Assembly (NCBI GenBank): GCA_946482635.1
Contig: CAMLSG010000028.1
Coordinates: 1 to 33,642, forward strand
Reading direction: 5' to 3'
Length of the DNA: 33,642 nucleotides
Source of the DNA: an uncultured Duganella sp.
GTDB taxonomy: Bacteria > Pseudomonadota > Gammaproteobacteria > Burkholderiales > Burkholderiaceae
This document shows, in pieces, positions 1 through 7,124 of the stretch; positions within the stretch are counted from its first letter, which is position 1, and every line of letters begins with the position of its first letter. The position numbers and the translations under genes are program-made. The notes beneath the pieces are model-generated. The model was not told the origin of the DNA and made no database searches. It saw only the letters and a list, made by a program, of their open reading frames with translations.

Positions 1-315
1 TTATTGACCAAAAAACTCGCGCTCAAAAGCGTCTAATTTTTCCACTGCAGATCAGAGTGGCATATCAGTTGATCAAAGAGCGGCCCCAGCGCAGTGACGT
101 AGGTGAATTTGACGTCGCGCATTCTGGTGGGGGAGTGAGCCGAGTCGGAGAACTCTAACGTTCGGCAGCAGAATTGAGCGGCCTCTGTACCCTGGTTGCG
201 GAAACCGTTTCCGCAACTCGTACATGCAGTGCCGTGTTTGGCGCGCAGGATGTAATGCTGTTAGGCGGCCTGGAAATGCAAGTACCTTACGGTAGTAGGG
301 CTCTTTTGAAGATTT
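1..315. other. Gene-poor leading region
   Basis: I see no convincing gene here. The longer open frames lack ribosome binding sites and recognisable protein motifs. A 29-codon minus-strand frame (33-122) starts with ATG but has no Shine-Dalgarno and resembles nothing I know. The only clear structure is the inverted repeat at 195-217. The stretch lies downstream of the minus-strand tRNA-Ser gene. Confidence 0.5.
195..217. repeat. Perfect 11-bp inverted repeat with 1-bp spacer
   Basis: The arms GTTGCGGAAAC (195-205) and GTTTCCGCAAC (207-217) are exact reverse complements around a single C. No T-run follows on either strand, so it is not a standard intrinsic terminator. A one-base loop also argues for a DNA-level dyad (protein binding site) over an RNA hairpin. 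No gene is close enough to assign a target. Confidence 0.6.
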
Positions 316-405
316 TGGCGGAAGCGGTGAGATTCGAACTCACGAACGGGATTAACCGTCGGCAGTTTTCAAGACTGCTGCCTTCAACCACTCGGCCACG
401 CTTCC
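316..405 (-). tRNA. tRNA-Ser (anticodon UGA)
   Basis: On the minus strand the sequence folds as a class II tRNA. The acceptor stem GGAAGCG pairs with CGCTTCC-type sequence, the discriminator is G, and CCA is encoded (316-318). The anticodon stem GCAGT/ACTGC encloses the loop CTTGAAA, giving anticodon TGA (plus-strand complement 369-371). There is a long variable arm of the serine type and a TTCGAAT T-loop. It should decode UCA (and other UCN) codons. It stands alone, with no neighbouring tRNA. Confidence 0.97.
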
Positions 406-415
406 GGAGCGCAGG

Positions 416-421
416 ATTATA
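416..421 (-). promoter_or_regulatory. Perfect -10 box in front of tRNA-Ser
   Basis: Read on the minus strand this is TATAAT, ending 10 nt before the first base of the mature tRNA, so the primary transcript would have a leader of only a few nucleotides. The -35 region (around TGGCGT) is poor. The tRNA promoter role is inferred from the position. Confidence 0.5.
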
Positions 422-599
422 CATTCTCGCGGCCGATCACGCCACGTTTCATGCATTTCTCGCAAAATTTGGGACTGCGGCCTTGGCCACGGACCTTGCC
501 GCAGGCGGGGCTGACCCTTGGGGCGGACCCAGGTTTTGCAGGTTTTTGTATGCTGAAAGAGTGGCTTATGTAGCGAGCAATGCGGGAACCGGTAAACCA

Positions 600-623
600 G
601 GGTCTGAGCCAAGGGTCAGACCC
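600..623. repeat. REP-like hairpin, GGGTCTGA / TCAGACCC
   Basis: Eight-base arms GGGTCTGA (600-607) and TCAGACCC (616-623) flank an 8-base loop just past the lacI stop codon. A related stretch (GGGGCTGACCC, near 516) lies about 85 bp away. There is no T-run, so it is a weak terminator candidate for lacI. It may instead belong to a dispersed intergenic repeat family. Confidence 0.45.
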
Positions 624-642
624 GCCGTGGCCACTTGGTTGA

Positions 643-1674
643 CTAGCGGATTCGCCGCGTGGTTTCGCGCACTACCAGTTCCACCGGCGGGATGGTGCCT
701 TCAACTTCTTCGCCGTTGATAAGGCCGAGCATCGATTGCACGGCCGTCTGTCCGATCACGTACAGCGGCTGGCGGATGGTGGTCAGCGGTGGGGTGGTGT
801 AGGAGGAGCCGGGCAAATCGTCGAAGCCGACCAGCGAGATGTCGTCCGGCACGCGGATGCCTTTGCGGTACAGGAAAAGCCGCGCGCCAAAGGCCGTCTG
901 GTCGTTGACTGCGAATACTGCGGTAAAAGGATGGCCGCCGTCGAACAGGCGGTTCATGGCCAGCAGGCCGCCGGCTTCCTGCAGGTCGCCTTCCACCACC
1001 AGCGCGGGGTCGAAGTCGATGTCGGCCTCTTTCAGTGCGCGCTTGTAGCCGGCCAGGCGCTCGACCGAGTCGCGGTTCTGGGCCGGCCCTGCCAGGTGGG
1101 CGATGCGGCGGTGGCCCATTTCGATCAGGTGCCGCACGGCTAGCCAGGCGCCATGTTCGTTATCGAGTGCAAAGCCGATGGCGCGGTTGGTGCGCAGTAC
1201 GCGGCCCAGCGAAACGATGGGGCGCTGGGCCGCGAAGCCCAGCACCGCGGCATCGGTCATGCGCCCGGTCAGCAGGATGATGCCGTCCACCTTCCGTGCC
1301 AGCAGCAGGCGAATGCGCTCGGCTTCTTCGTCGGCGTTCCAGTGGCCGCTGACAATCACGGAGGCGTAACCGGTGCCTTTCAGCCCATCGTCCACGCCGT
1401 GCAGGATCTCGTCGAAGAAGGGCGAGGCGATATCCTGCACCACGATCCCGATCGTCATCGTGCGCCCGTGCTTCAGGCTTTGCGCCATCTGGTTGGGGGC
1501 GAAATTCAGTTCGCTGATCGCGGCCAGCACGGCTTGCCGTTTGTCGTCGGCGACCTTGGCGGTGCCGTTCAAAATGCGCGATACGGTGCTGGGGGAAACG
1601 CCCGCGCGGCGGGCGACGTCGGTCAGCGTGGCGGGCGATGGGGCAGTTGAGTGGTCGTTCAAAGGGTTTCTCAT
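643..1674 (-). CDS. LacI-family transcriptional repressor of the beta-glucoside locus
   Basis: 343 aa, the normal LacI-family length. The N-terminus has the DNA-binding domain: TLTDVARRAGVSPSTVSRIL (about residues 17-35), then the hinge-helix region NQMAQSLKHGRT (61-72). A periplasmic-binding-protein-like effector domain follows (from IGIVVQD, about residue 75). It lies just downstream of the halogenase-like gene on the same strand, opposite the TonB receptor/GH1/permease genes, so control of that locus by a sugar is the natural inference. Near-identical TGAAAnCGTTTTCA dyads occur at its own start (1677-1690), in the end of the preceding gene (1768-1781) and in the TonB receptor promoter (3345-3379). 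This supports both autoregulation and locus control. The start at 1674 has no strong Shine-Dalgarno, and an operator fills the space just upstream of it. Confidence 0.93.
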   Translation of the reverse strand: MRNPLNDHSTAPSPATLTDVARRAGVSPSTVSRILNGTAKVADDKRQAVLAAISELNFAPNQMAQSLKHGRTMTIGIVVQDIASPFFDEILHGVDDGLKGTGYASVIVSGHWNADEEAERIRLLLARKVDGIILLTGRMTDAAVLGFAAQRPIVSLGRVLRTNRAIGFALDNEHGAWLAVRHLIEMGHRRIAHLAGPAQNRDSVERLAGYKRALKEADIDFDPALVVEGDLQEAGGLLAMNRLFDGGHPFTAVFAVNDQTAFGARLFLYRKGIRVPDDISLVGFDDLPGSSYTTPPLTTIRQPLYVIGQTAVQSMLGLINGEEVEGTIPPVELVVRETTRRIR

Positions 1675-1676
1675 TA

Positions 1677-1690
1677 TGAAAAGCTTTTCA
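1677..1690. promoter_or_regulatory. LacI-type operator at lacI start, TGAAAAGCTTTTCA
   Basis: A perfect 14-bp palindrome two bases upstream of the lacI ATG. It differs from the TonB-receptor operator TGAAAACGTTTTCA only in the two central bases. The position would block early elongation or translation of the repressor mRNA, giving negative autoregulation. The palindrome is seen directly; the binding protein is inferred. Confidence 0.7.
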
Positions 1691-1714
1691 AACGGAGAGT
1701 ACCATAGAACAAGG

Positions 1715-1740
1715 CAGTAATTGGACTTAATGAATTACTG
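1715..1740 (-). repeat. Hairpin over the halogenase-like stop codon
   Basis: Perfect 8-bp arms CAGTAATT (1715-1722) and AATTACTG (1733-1740) with a 10-base loop containing the stop codon of the upstream gene. It separates that gene from lacI. No clear T-run follows on the minus strand, so it may stabilise the 3' end or only partly terminate. Confidence 0.4.
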
Positions 1741-3289
1741 TTGCACGAATGGTATGAAAATCGTTTCTGAAAGCGTTTTCATGCCGGCACAGCAGGTCCA
1801 CAAAGGCGCGATGGTCGGGCAGGTCCGCGACCGCACGCGCTGACACGGCAGCGATATTGGCGAATTCCTGGCGCGCGGCTTCGGCCAGCGGTTCAAGCCC
1901 GGGCAGGGGAGGCATCGCTTTCGGGAAGTCCATTCCATACAAGACGTATTGCCAGCTGGTGGGCGGGTACATCTCGAAATCGGTCAGGAAATCCATGCGT
2001 TGCGGCGGACGGCAGCGCCACATCGCCAGCTTGTCGCGCAGGCTGTCGGTCCAGGTGGCGGGGTCGCAGTTGTCGATCCAGAATTGCTCGCGGCGTTTGC
2101 TCAGGCAGTAGTGCAGCTTGATGAAGTCGACAATGCGGGCATAGCGCTCGCCCATGAACTGGTTGAAGTGGCGCGCCACTGGCGCCATCTCGCCGTTGTG
2201 TGGGAACAGGGCCCCCAGCATATGCACGGCGGTTTCGACCAAGCCGATGCCGGATGCCTCCAGTGGTTCGAGGAAGCCGCCGGCCAGGCCGATTGCCACG
2301 CAGTTCTTGATCCAGTGTTGCTCGCGGTAGCCTACGCGCATGGGGATTTTGCGCGCGTTCAGGCCTTCGGCGGCTGGGCCGGCGTAGGCGCGCAGCACCT
2401 GTTCGGCGCGTTCGTCGCTGGTGTGGCGGCTTGAGTAGACGTAGCCGATGCCGCGCCGTTCCTGCAGGCCGATATCCCAGGTCCATCCCGCTTCGTGCGC
2501 GGTGGAGATGGTGGCGGATGCGATGGGCGTATCGGGCGCGGGGTGCGGAACTTGCACGGCCAGCGCGGTATCGCACAACAGGATGTCGCTCACGCTGTGG
2601 AACGGTGAGCCAAGCGCGCCGCCGATCAGCAGGGCGCGGAAGCCGGAGCAGTCGATGTACAGGTCGGCCGTGAGGGCGCCGTGTTCGCGGGTTTCGACGC
2701 TGGCAATGGCGCCGTCCAGGTCGAGCTGCACGCCTTCGACATGGTCCTGCATGTGGCGCACGCCGAGCTTGCGGGCATGCCTGGCCAGCAGGCCGGCGAA
2801 GCGCGCGGCGTCGAAATGGTAGGCGTAGTTCATCGGGCCGTTGTAATCGCTGTCGCCGGGACGTTTCGGTGCGCGTTGTGCATCTACCACACGCTTTTGC
2901 ATGGTGACTGCTTCGGCAAAAGGCTTGTTGCCGGCCATGCCTTGCAGCCAGTAGGGCAGCAGCTCCGGAGAACCCGGCCGCTGGCTCGGCATTGAGAAGG
3001 GATGGAAGTAGTGGTCTTCGACGTGCAGCCAGTTCTGGAAGGTGATGCCTTGCTTGAAGGTGGCACTCGATTCGCGAATGAATTCCGCTTCCGGAATGCC
3101 GATCGCTGCGAGCGTGGCGCGCAGGGAAGGGAAACTGCCTTCGCCCACGCCGATGGCGCCGATTTCGGGCGCTTCCACCAGGGTGATTTCCTTGCTGTCG
3201 CCGAACAGTTTGGCCAGGTAAGCAGCGCACAGCCAGCCTGCGCTGCCGCCGCCAACGATCAGTATCCGCGTGGTTGGGATCGTTCCCAT
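1727..3289 (-). CDS. Flavin-dependent tryptophan halogenase-like protein of a sugar locus
   Basis: 520 aa. The FAD-binding Rossmann motif GGGSAGW is at residues 13-19. The lysine matching PrnA's catalytic Lys79 is present, also at position 79 (TFKQGITFQNW). The acidic stretch LEPLEASGI (340-348) corresponds to the region with PrnA's catalytic Glu346. The halogenase signature WxWxIP appears as WTWDIG (269-274), so the final Pro is Gly. The start is supported by AAGGAGACGAC upstream of the ATG. It is transcribed divergently from the TonB receptor across a 110-bp region with two operators. Halogenase-like proteins of this kind are common beside TonB receptors in polysaccharide loci of proteobacteria, where their substrate is unknown. 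I would not predict tryptophan halogenation. Confidence 0.88.
   Translation of the reverse strand: MGTIPTTRILIVGGGSAGWLCAAYLAKLFGDSKEITLVEAPEIGAIGVGEGSFPSLRATLAAIGIPEAEFIRESSATFKQGITFQNWLHVEDHYFHPFSMPSQRPGSPELLPYWLQGMAGNKPFAEAVTMQKRVVDAQRAPKRPGDSDYNGPMNYAYHFDAARFAGLLARHARKLGVRHMQDHVEGVQLDLDGAIASVETREHGALTADLYIDCSGFRALLIGGALGSPFHSVSDILLCDTALAVQVPHPAPDTPIASATISTAHEAGWTWDIGLQERRGIGYVYSSRHTSDERAEQVLRAYAGPAAEGLNARKIPMRVGYREQHWIKNCVAIGLAGGFLEPLEASGIGLVETAVHMLGALFPHNGEMAPVARHFNQFMGERYARIVDFIKLHYCLSKRREQFWIDNCDPATWTDSLRDKLAMWRCRPPQRMDFLTDFEMYPPTSWQYVLYGMDFPKAMPPLPGLEPLAEAARQEFANIAAVSARAVADLPDHRAFVDLLCRHENAFRNDFHTIRATVIH
1768..1781. promoter_or_regulatory. LacI-type operator copy inside the 3' end of the halogenase-like gene
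   Basis: TGAAAGCGTTTTCA differs by one base from the perfect operator TGAAAACGTTTTCA of the TonB receptor promoter. It lies in coding DNA about 91 bp (centre to centre) upstream of the operator at the lacI start. It could form a loop with that site or act as a roadblock. Coding constraint may have produced it by chance, so confidence is moderate. Confidence 0.5.
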
Positions 3290-3315
3290 TTTTGTCGTCT
3301 CCTTAAAAATTTTTG

Positions 3316-3345
3316 TTGACTTTTTATTTTTTGAAAATGTACCAT
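3316..3345 (+). promoter_or_regulatory. Promoter of the TonB receptor-GH1-permease operon
   Basis: TTGACT (3316-3321) and TACCAT (3340-3345) are separated by 18 bp and match sigma-70 boxes at 5/6 and 4/6. Transcription would start near 3352, inside the operator at 3345-3358, a simple repression geometry. Confidence 0.5.
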
Positions 3346-3358
3346 GAAAACGTTTTCA
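3345..3358. promoter_or_regulatory. Primary operator, TGAAAACGTTTTCA
   Basis: A perfect 14-bp palindrome with the central CG typical of LacI-family operators. It overlaps the predicted start of transcription for the TonB receptor and lies in the divergent promoter region, so it could control the halogenase-like gene too. Confidence 0.8.
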
Positions 3359-3365
3359 AGAAATA

Positions 3366-3379
3366 AGAAATCGTTTTCA
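3366..3379. promoter_or_regulatory. Second operator, AGAAATCGTTTTCA
   Basis: A 12/14 match to the primary operator, centred 21 bp downstream of it. That is two helical turns, so both would present the same DNA face to repressor dimers or a tetramer. It ends 20 bp before the TonB receptor ATG. Confidence 0.6.
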
Positions 3380-3399
3380 CAACAACTACCGGAGACAAC

Positions 3400-5751
3400 A
3401 TGAAGTTTTCTGCAATCCAGGTCGGGGTGCTGGCCCTGGTCTCGTCCGTCAGCGCCTCGGCGCAGCAAGCTGCCCCTGCGGCCAACACCGAATCCGCCGT
3501 CGTGCCAGAAGTGCTGATCACGGCGACCAAGCGCACCACCTCCCTGCAAAAGACCCCAGTGGCCGTCACCGCCCTGGATGCAGCGGCACTCGAAGACGCA
3601 CACGTGCAAACCATCCAGGACGTGACCAACCTGGTGCCGAGCTTCCAGGCCACCGGCCAGGGCGACCACGGCGTCATCACCATGACCATGCGCGGTATCG
3701 GTAACGACTCCGCCAAGACCGAATACGCCGATCCTGAAGTGGCCTTCTTCGTGGACGGTATCTACTCGCCGCGTCCGGAAGGCGCTACCGCGCTGCTGTT
3801 CGACGTGGAGGCGATTGAAGTGCTGCGCGGTCCGCAAGGCACGCTATGGGGCCGCAACTCCACCGTCGGTGCGGTCAATATGCAGACCGTCAAGCCCAAG
3901 CTGAAGGAATTCTCGGGCAGCGTATCCGGCGGCATCGGCGATTACGCCCGCCTCGGCGCCCGTGCGGCCCTGAACGTGCCGACCGGCGACAACTCCGCCC
4001 TGCGTGTGGCCGTGATCCACGAACAGCATGACGGCTACGTGAAATACCAGACCTTCCCGAACATTTCCCTGGCCGACCAGCAGGCGGCCTACCTGGCGGG
4101 CGGCGGTGATCCAGCCAAGTTCCAGCCGATTAACCCGAACCAGTACGTCGTCAACGGCCCGCGCTACAACGCGCAAAACCAGAGCGGCGTGCGCGTGAGC
4201 TGGCTGTACCAGCCGACCGATCGCCTGAAGTGGAATATCTCCTACGAGCGCTTCCAGGACCGCGGCACCCCGAACATGAACCTGATGCAGACCCCGCGCG
4301 CAGGCCAGGACGAATGGTCGGCCCTGATCGACACCGCGCCGTTCCTGCACCGTAATGTGAACACCTTCCGCAGCCGCCTGGAATATGCGGTGAGCCCGGA
4401 TATGTCGTTGACCTACATCGCCGGCCATTCCAAGTTCTCCGGCTCGTCCACCTATGACCAGGACGGCGGCCGCGTGCTGCCGACCAGCTTCACCACCGGC
4501 GGCGACTACCAGGCCAATAACACCGTCTGGTCCAAGTACAGCAGCAACAGCCACGAGCTGCAACTGCAGTCGGTCGGGCAGACGGAAGTGGACTGGCAAC
4601 TGGGCGCCTATTACGCGGCGGAAGACAACGGCATCCGCTTCGACATCCCGATCATGCACGGCACCCAGCAGGGCAGCGTAGCGTGGCAAGGCTCCTTCAT
4701 CCAGCCGAAAGAAACCGTGGATTCGCGCGCAGTCTTCGGCCAGGCCACCTGGAACGTCGGCAGCATGCACCTGACCGGCGGCCTGCGCTACACCTCGGAC
4801 AAACGCACCAACGAAGGGGGCAACGGCTATACCTGGAATTACGATGCCACCGTGCCGCAAGTTCCGCTGAGCCCGAGCATCGACCCGACCAAGCCGGGCC
4901 AGGGCTACAACCCGAGCGTGCCGTCCAATGATGGCCGCTACAAAGGCAGCAAGACCACCGGCCTGGCGCGCCTGAGCTACGACGTCGACAAGAACCACAT
5001 GCTGTACGCCAGCGTAGCCACCGGCTACAAGGCGGGCGGCCTGCAGGACGGCGGCCGTACCTACGACCCTGAGACCCTGACCAACTACGAGATCGGCAGC
5101 AAGAGCTCCTTCCTGGGCGGCGCACTGCGTATCAACAATGCGCTGTACTACGAGGACTTCAAGGACTTCCAGTTCAGCTCCCCGGTCACCAATCCGGACG
5201 GCTCGCACACCTTCGTCACCAGCAATGTGGACGGCGCCAAGGTATGGGGCTTCGAATCGGAAATCCAGGCCAAGCTGTCGCCGGATGACAAGCTGGCGCT
5301 GGCCCTGGCTTACACCCACACCAAACTGGGTTTCCTGATTGCCGGTTCCAACGACTATGCGCTGCCGTTCTGCCCAGACCTGAATTCGAACTGCCTGAAC
5401 GTGACCGGCAACATCATGCCGCACGCTCCAAAGTTCTCGGCTCACCTGAACTACCAGCACACCTTCCGCCTGGCGAATGGCGACACCCTGGTGCCGCGCG
5501 TTTCGGCCCACTACGAGACCAAGTCCGAGCTGTCGATCTTCAACCTGGGCGCGGAAGACCAGCAAGCTGCCTACACCAAGTTCGATCTCGGCCTGCGCTA
5601 CCAGGGACCGAAACAGTTCTGGGTGGATGCCTTCGTGCGTAACGTCGGCGACAAGCGCATCAAGACCAGCGCCATGAACGGCGCCAATGTGTGGGTGGCG
5701 CAGTACCTGCCTCCACGCACCATCGGTGTGAATGCGGGCATCGACTTCTAA
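3400..5751 (+). CDS. TonB-dependent outer-membrane receptor (sugar uptake)
   Basis: 783 aa. A signal peptide is followed by SASA|QQ (cleavage about 21/22). A TonB-box-like EVLITATKR is at 37-45, followed by a plug domain with the typical stretch VLRGPQGTLWGRNSTVGAVN. A long beta-barrel ends in the terminal aromatic GIDF expected for BAM-dependent insertion. The ATG is preceded by CCGGAGACAAC. The receptor is first in an operon with a GH1 glycosidase and an AmpG-like permease and lies behind two LacI-type operators. I therefore infer TonB-energised import of a beta-glucoside oligosaccharide rather than a siderophore. The exact ligand cannot be read from the sequence. Confidence 0.93.
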   Translation: MKFSAIQVGVLALVSSVSASAQQAAPAANTESAVVPEVLITATKRTTSLQKTPVAVTALDAAALEDAHVQTIQDVTNLVPSFQATGQGDHGVITMTMRGIGNDSAKTEYADPEVAFFVDGIYSPRPEGATALLFDVEAIEVLRGPQGTLWGRNSTVGAVNMQTVKPKLKEFSGSVSGGIGDYARLGARAALNVPTGDNSALRVAVIHEQHDGYVKYQTFPNISLADQQAAYLAGGGDPAKFQPINPNQYVVNGPRYNAQNQSGVRVSWLYQPTDRLKWNISYERFQDRGTPNMNLMQTPRAGQDEWSALIDTAPFLHRNVNTFRSRLEYAVSPDMSLTYIAGHSKFSGSSTYDQDGGRVLPTSFTTGGDYQANNTVWSKYSSNSHELQLQSVGQTEVDWQLGAYYAAEDNGIRFDIPIMHGTQQGSVAWQGSFIQPKETVDSRAVFGQATWNVGSMHLTGGLRYTSDKRTNEGGNGYTWNYDATVPQVPLSPSIDPTKPGQGYNPSVPSNDGRYKGSKTTGLARLSYDVDKNHMLYASVATGYKAGGLQDGGRTYDPETLTNYEIGSKSSFLGGALRINNALYYEDFKDFQFSSPVTNPDGSHTFVTSNVDGAKVWGFESEIQAKLSPDDKLALALAYTHTKLGFLIAGSNDYALPFCPDLNSNCLNVTGNIMPHAPKFSAHLNYQHTFRLANGDTLVPRVSAHYETKSELSIFNLGAEDQQAAYTKFDLGLRYQGPKQFWVDAFVRNVGDKRIKTSAMNGANVWVAQYLPPRTIGVNAGIDF

Positions 5752-5765
5752 GCCCGTTGCAACGC

Positions 5766-5792
5766 GGCCTGCCTCGTCCCCCGGGGCAGGCC
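5766..5792 (+). repeat. Intercistronic hairpin between TonB receptor and GH1 gene
   Basis: Arms GGCCTGCC (5766-5773) and GGCAGGCC (5785-5792) form an 8-bp GC stem without a T-run. It sits in the 59-bp gap after the receptor stop. It may stabilise the receptor mRNA or attenuate readthrough, giving more receptor than cytoplasmic enzyme. Confidence 0.45.
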
Positions 5793-5810
5793 ATCCCTAA
5801 GCCTTAACCT

Positions 5811-7124
5811 GTGAATCAAGAAATGAAAGATAAACGCCTGCCGCCCGAATTTCTCTGGGGCGTAGCCACCAGCGCCTTCCAGATCGAAGGTGCGAACCAG
5901 GAGGACGGCAAAGGCCTCTCTATCTGGGACGTATTCTGCAGCACTCCCGGCAAGATCAAGGATGGCAGCGACGGCAGCGTCGCCTGCGACCACTACCATC
6001 GCTATCGCGAGGATGTCGACATCATCGATTCCCTCGGCGTCGACGCCTACCGCTTTTCCATCGCCTGGTCGCGCGTGCAGCCCGACGGCAAAGGTGCCTG
6101 GAACGAAGCCGGCTTCGCCTTCTATGACAATCTGATCACGGCCCTGCACGAAAAGGGCAAACAGGCCTACGTCACGCTGTATCACTGGGACTTGCCGCAA
6201 GCCTTGCAGGAAGAGGGCGGCTGGCTGAATCGCGCCACCTGCGAATATTTCGCCGAATACGCCGCCGAAGTGGCGCGCCGCTTCGGCGACCGCGTGGCCA
6301 GCATCGCCACCCATAATGAACCGTGGTGCACCGCCAACCTTGGCTACGGCAACGGCCAGTTCGCTCCCGGCGTGCGCGATGCCGCCGCCGCGGTGCAAGT
6401 CTCGCACCATTTGTTGCTGTCCCATGGCCTTGCCATGAGCGCCATGCGCGCCGTCGGCTCCAAAGCAAAGCTGGGCATTGTGCTGAACCAGTGGACCGCC
6501 GATCCGGCCACCGACAGCGACGCCGACCGTGAATTGGCCGAGTTCGAGTACGCGCGTTCGGTACAATGGTTCATGGACCCAATTTTCAAAGGACGCTATC
6601 CCGAGCTGGCCCTGCGCAAGCATGGCGCCAACGCGCCGCATGTGGAGCCAGGCGACATGGCCGTGATCCACCAGCCGATCGATTTCCTCGGCGTGAACTA
6701 CTACTTCCGCGCCTTCTGCAGCGCCGAAGACCCGCCGCGCACGCCGCCGCTGGAAAACGGCCGCACCGACATGGGCTGGGAAATCTATCCGCAAGGACTG
6801 ACCGAGCTGCTGCTCAAGCTCAAAGGCGAGTACGACCTGCCGCCGATCTACATCACCGAAAACGGGATGGCCAGCAGCACGCCGGAACACGACGAGGAAC
6901 GCATCTCCTTCATTTCGCGCCACTTCGATGCGATGGCCAGCGCGATGGAGCAGGGCGTCGACGTGCAAGGCTACTTCATGTGGAGCTTGCTGGATAACTT
7001 CGAATGGGATTCCGGCTACGCCAAGCGCTTCGGCATCGTCCACGTTGACTACGCCACGCAGAAGCGCACGCTGAAAGACAGCGCGCACTGGTACCGGGAG
7101 TTCATCAAGGTGCAGCGTTCATGA
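5811..7124 (+). CDS. GH1 family beta-glucosidase
   Basis: 437 aa, the usual GH1 length. QIEG near the N-terminus (24-27) is followed by the acid/base motif THNEP with Glu170 and the nucleophile motif ITENG with Glu350. WSLLDNFEW near the C-terminus is the aglycone/-1 site signature. There is no signal peptide, so it is a cytoplasmic enzyme hydrolysing imported beta-glucosides such as cellobiose-type disaccharides. The start given is a GTG. An in-frame ATG at 5823 is an equal alternative, and neither has a strong Shine-Dalgarno. It overlaps the permease gene by 4 nt (ATGA), so the two are translationally coupled. The hairpin upstream may set its level relative to the receptor. Confidence 0.95.
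   Translation: MNQEMKDKRLPPEFLWGVATSAFQIEGANQEDGKGLSIWDVFCSTPGKIKDGSDGSVACDHYHRYREDVDIIDSLGVDAYRFSIAWSRVQPDGKGAWNEAGFAFYDNLITALHEKGKQAYVTLYHWDLPQALQEEGGWLNRATCEYFAEYAAEVARRFGDRVASIATHNEPWCTANLGYGNGQFAPGVRDAAAAVQVSHHLLLSHGLAMSAMRAVGSKAKLGIVLNQWTADPATDSDADRELAEFEYARSVQWFMDPIFKGRYPELALRKHGANAPHVEPGDMAVIHQPIDFLGVNYYFRAFCSAEDPPRTPPLENGRTDMGWEIYPQGLTELLLKLKGEYDLPPIYITENGMASSTPEHDEERISFISRHFDAMASAMEQGVDVQGYFMWSLLDNFEWDSGYAKRFGIVHVDYATQKRTLKDSAHWYREFIKVQRS

Noticed and set aside
1755..1768. TGAAAATCGTTTCT as a further LacI-type operator
   Set aside because: The central CG is shifted by one base, so the half-sites are out of register; it lies in coding DNA.
3844..5565. 573-codon minus-strand frame opposite the TonB receptor
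   Set aside because: Shadow of a high-GC gene; its Val/Arg/Gly-rich translation has no motifs, and the plus strand has full TonB receptor features.
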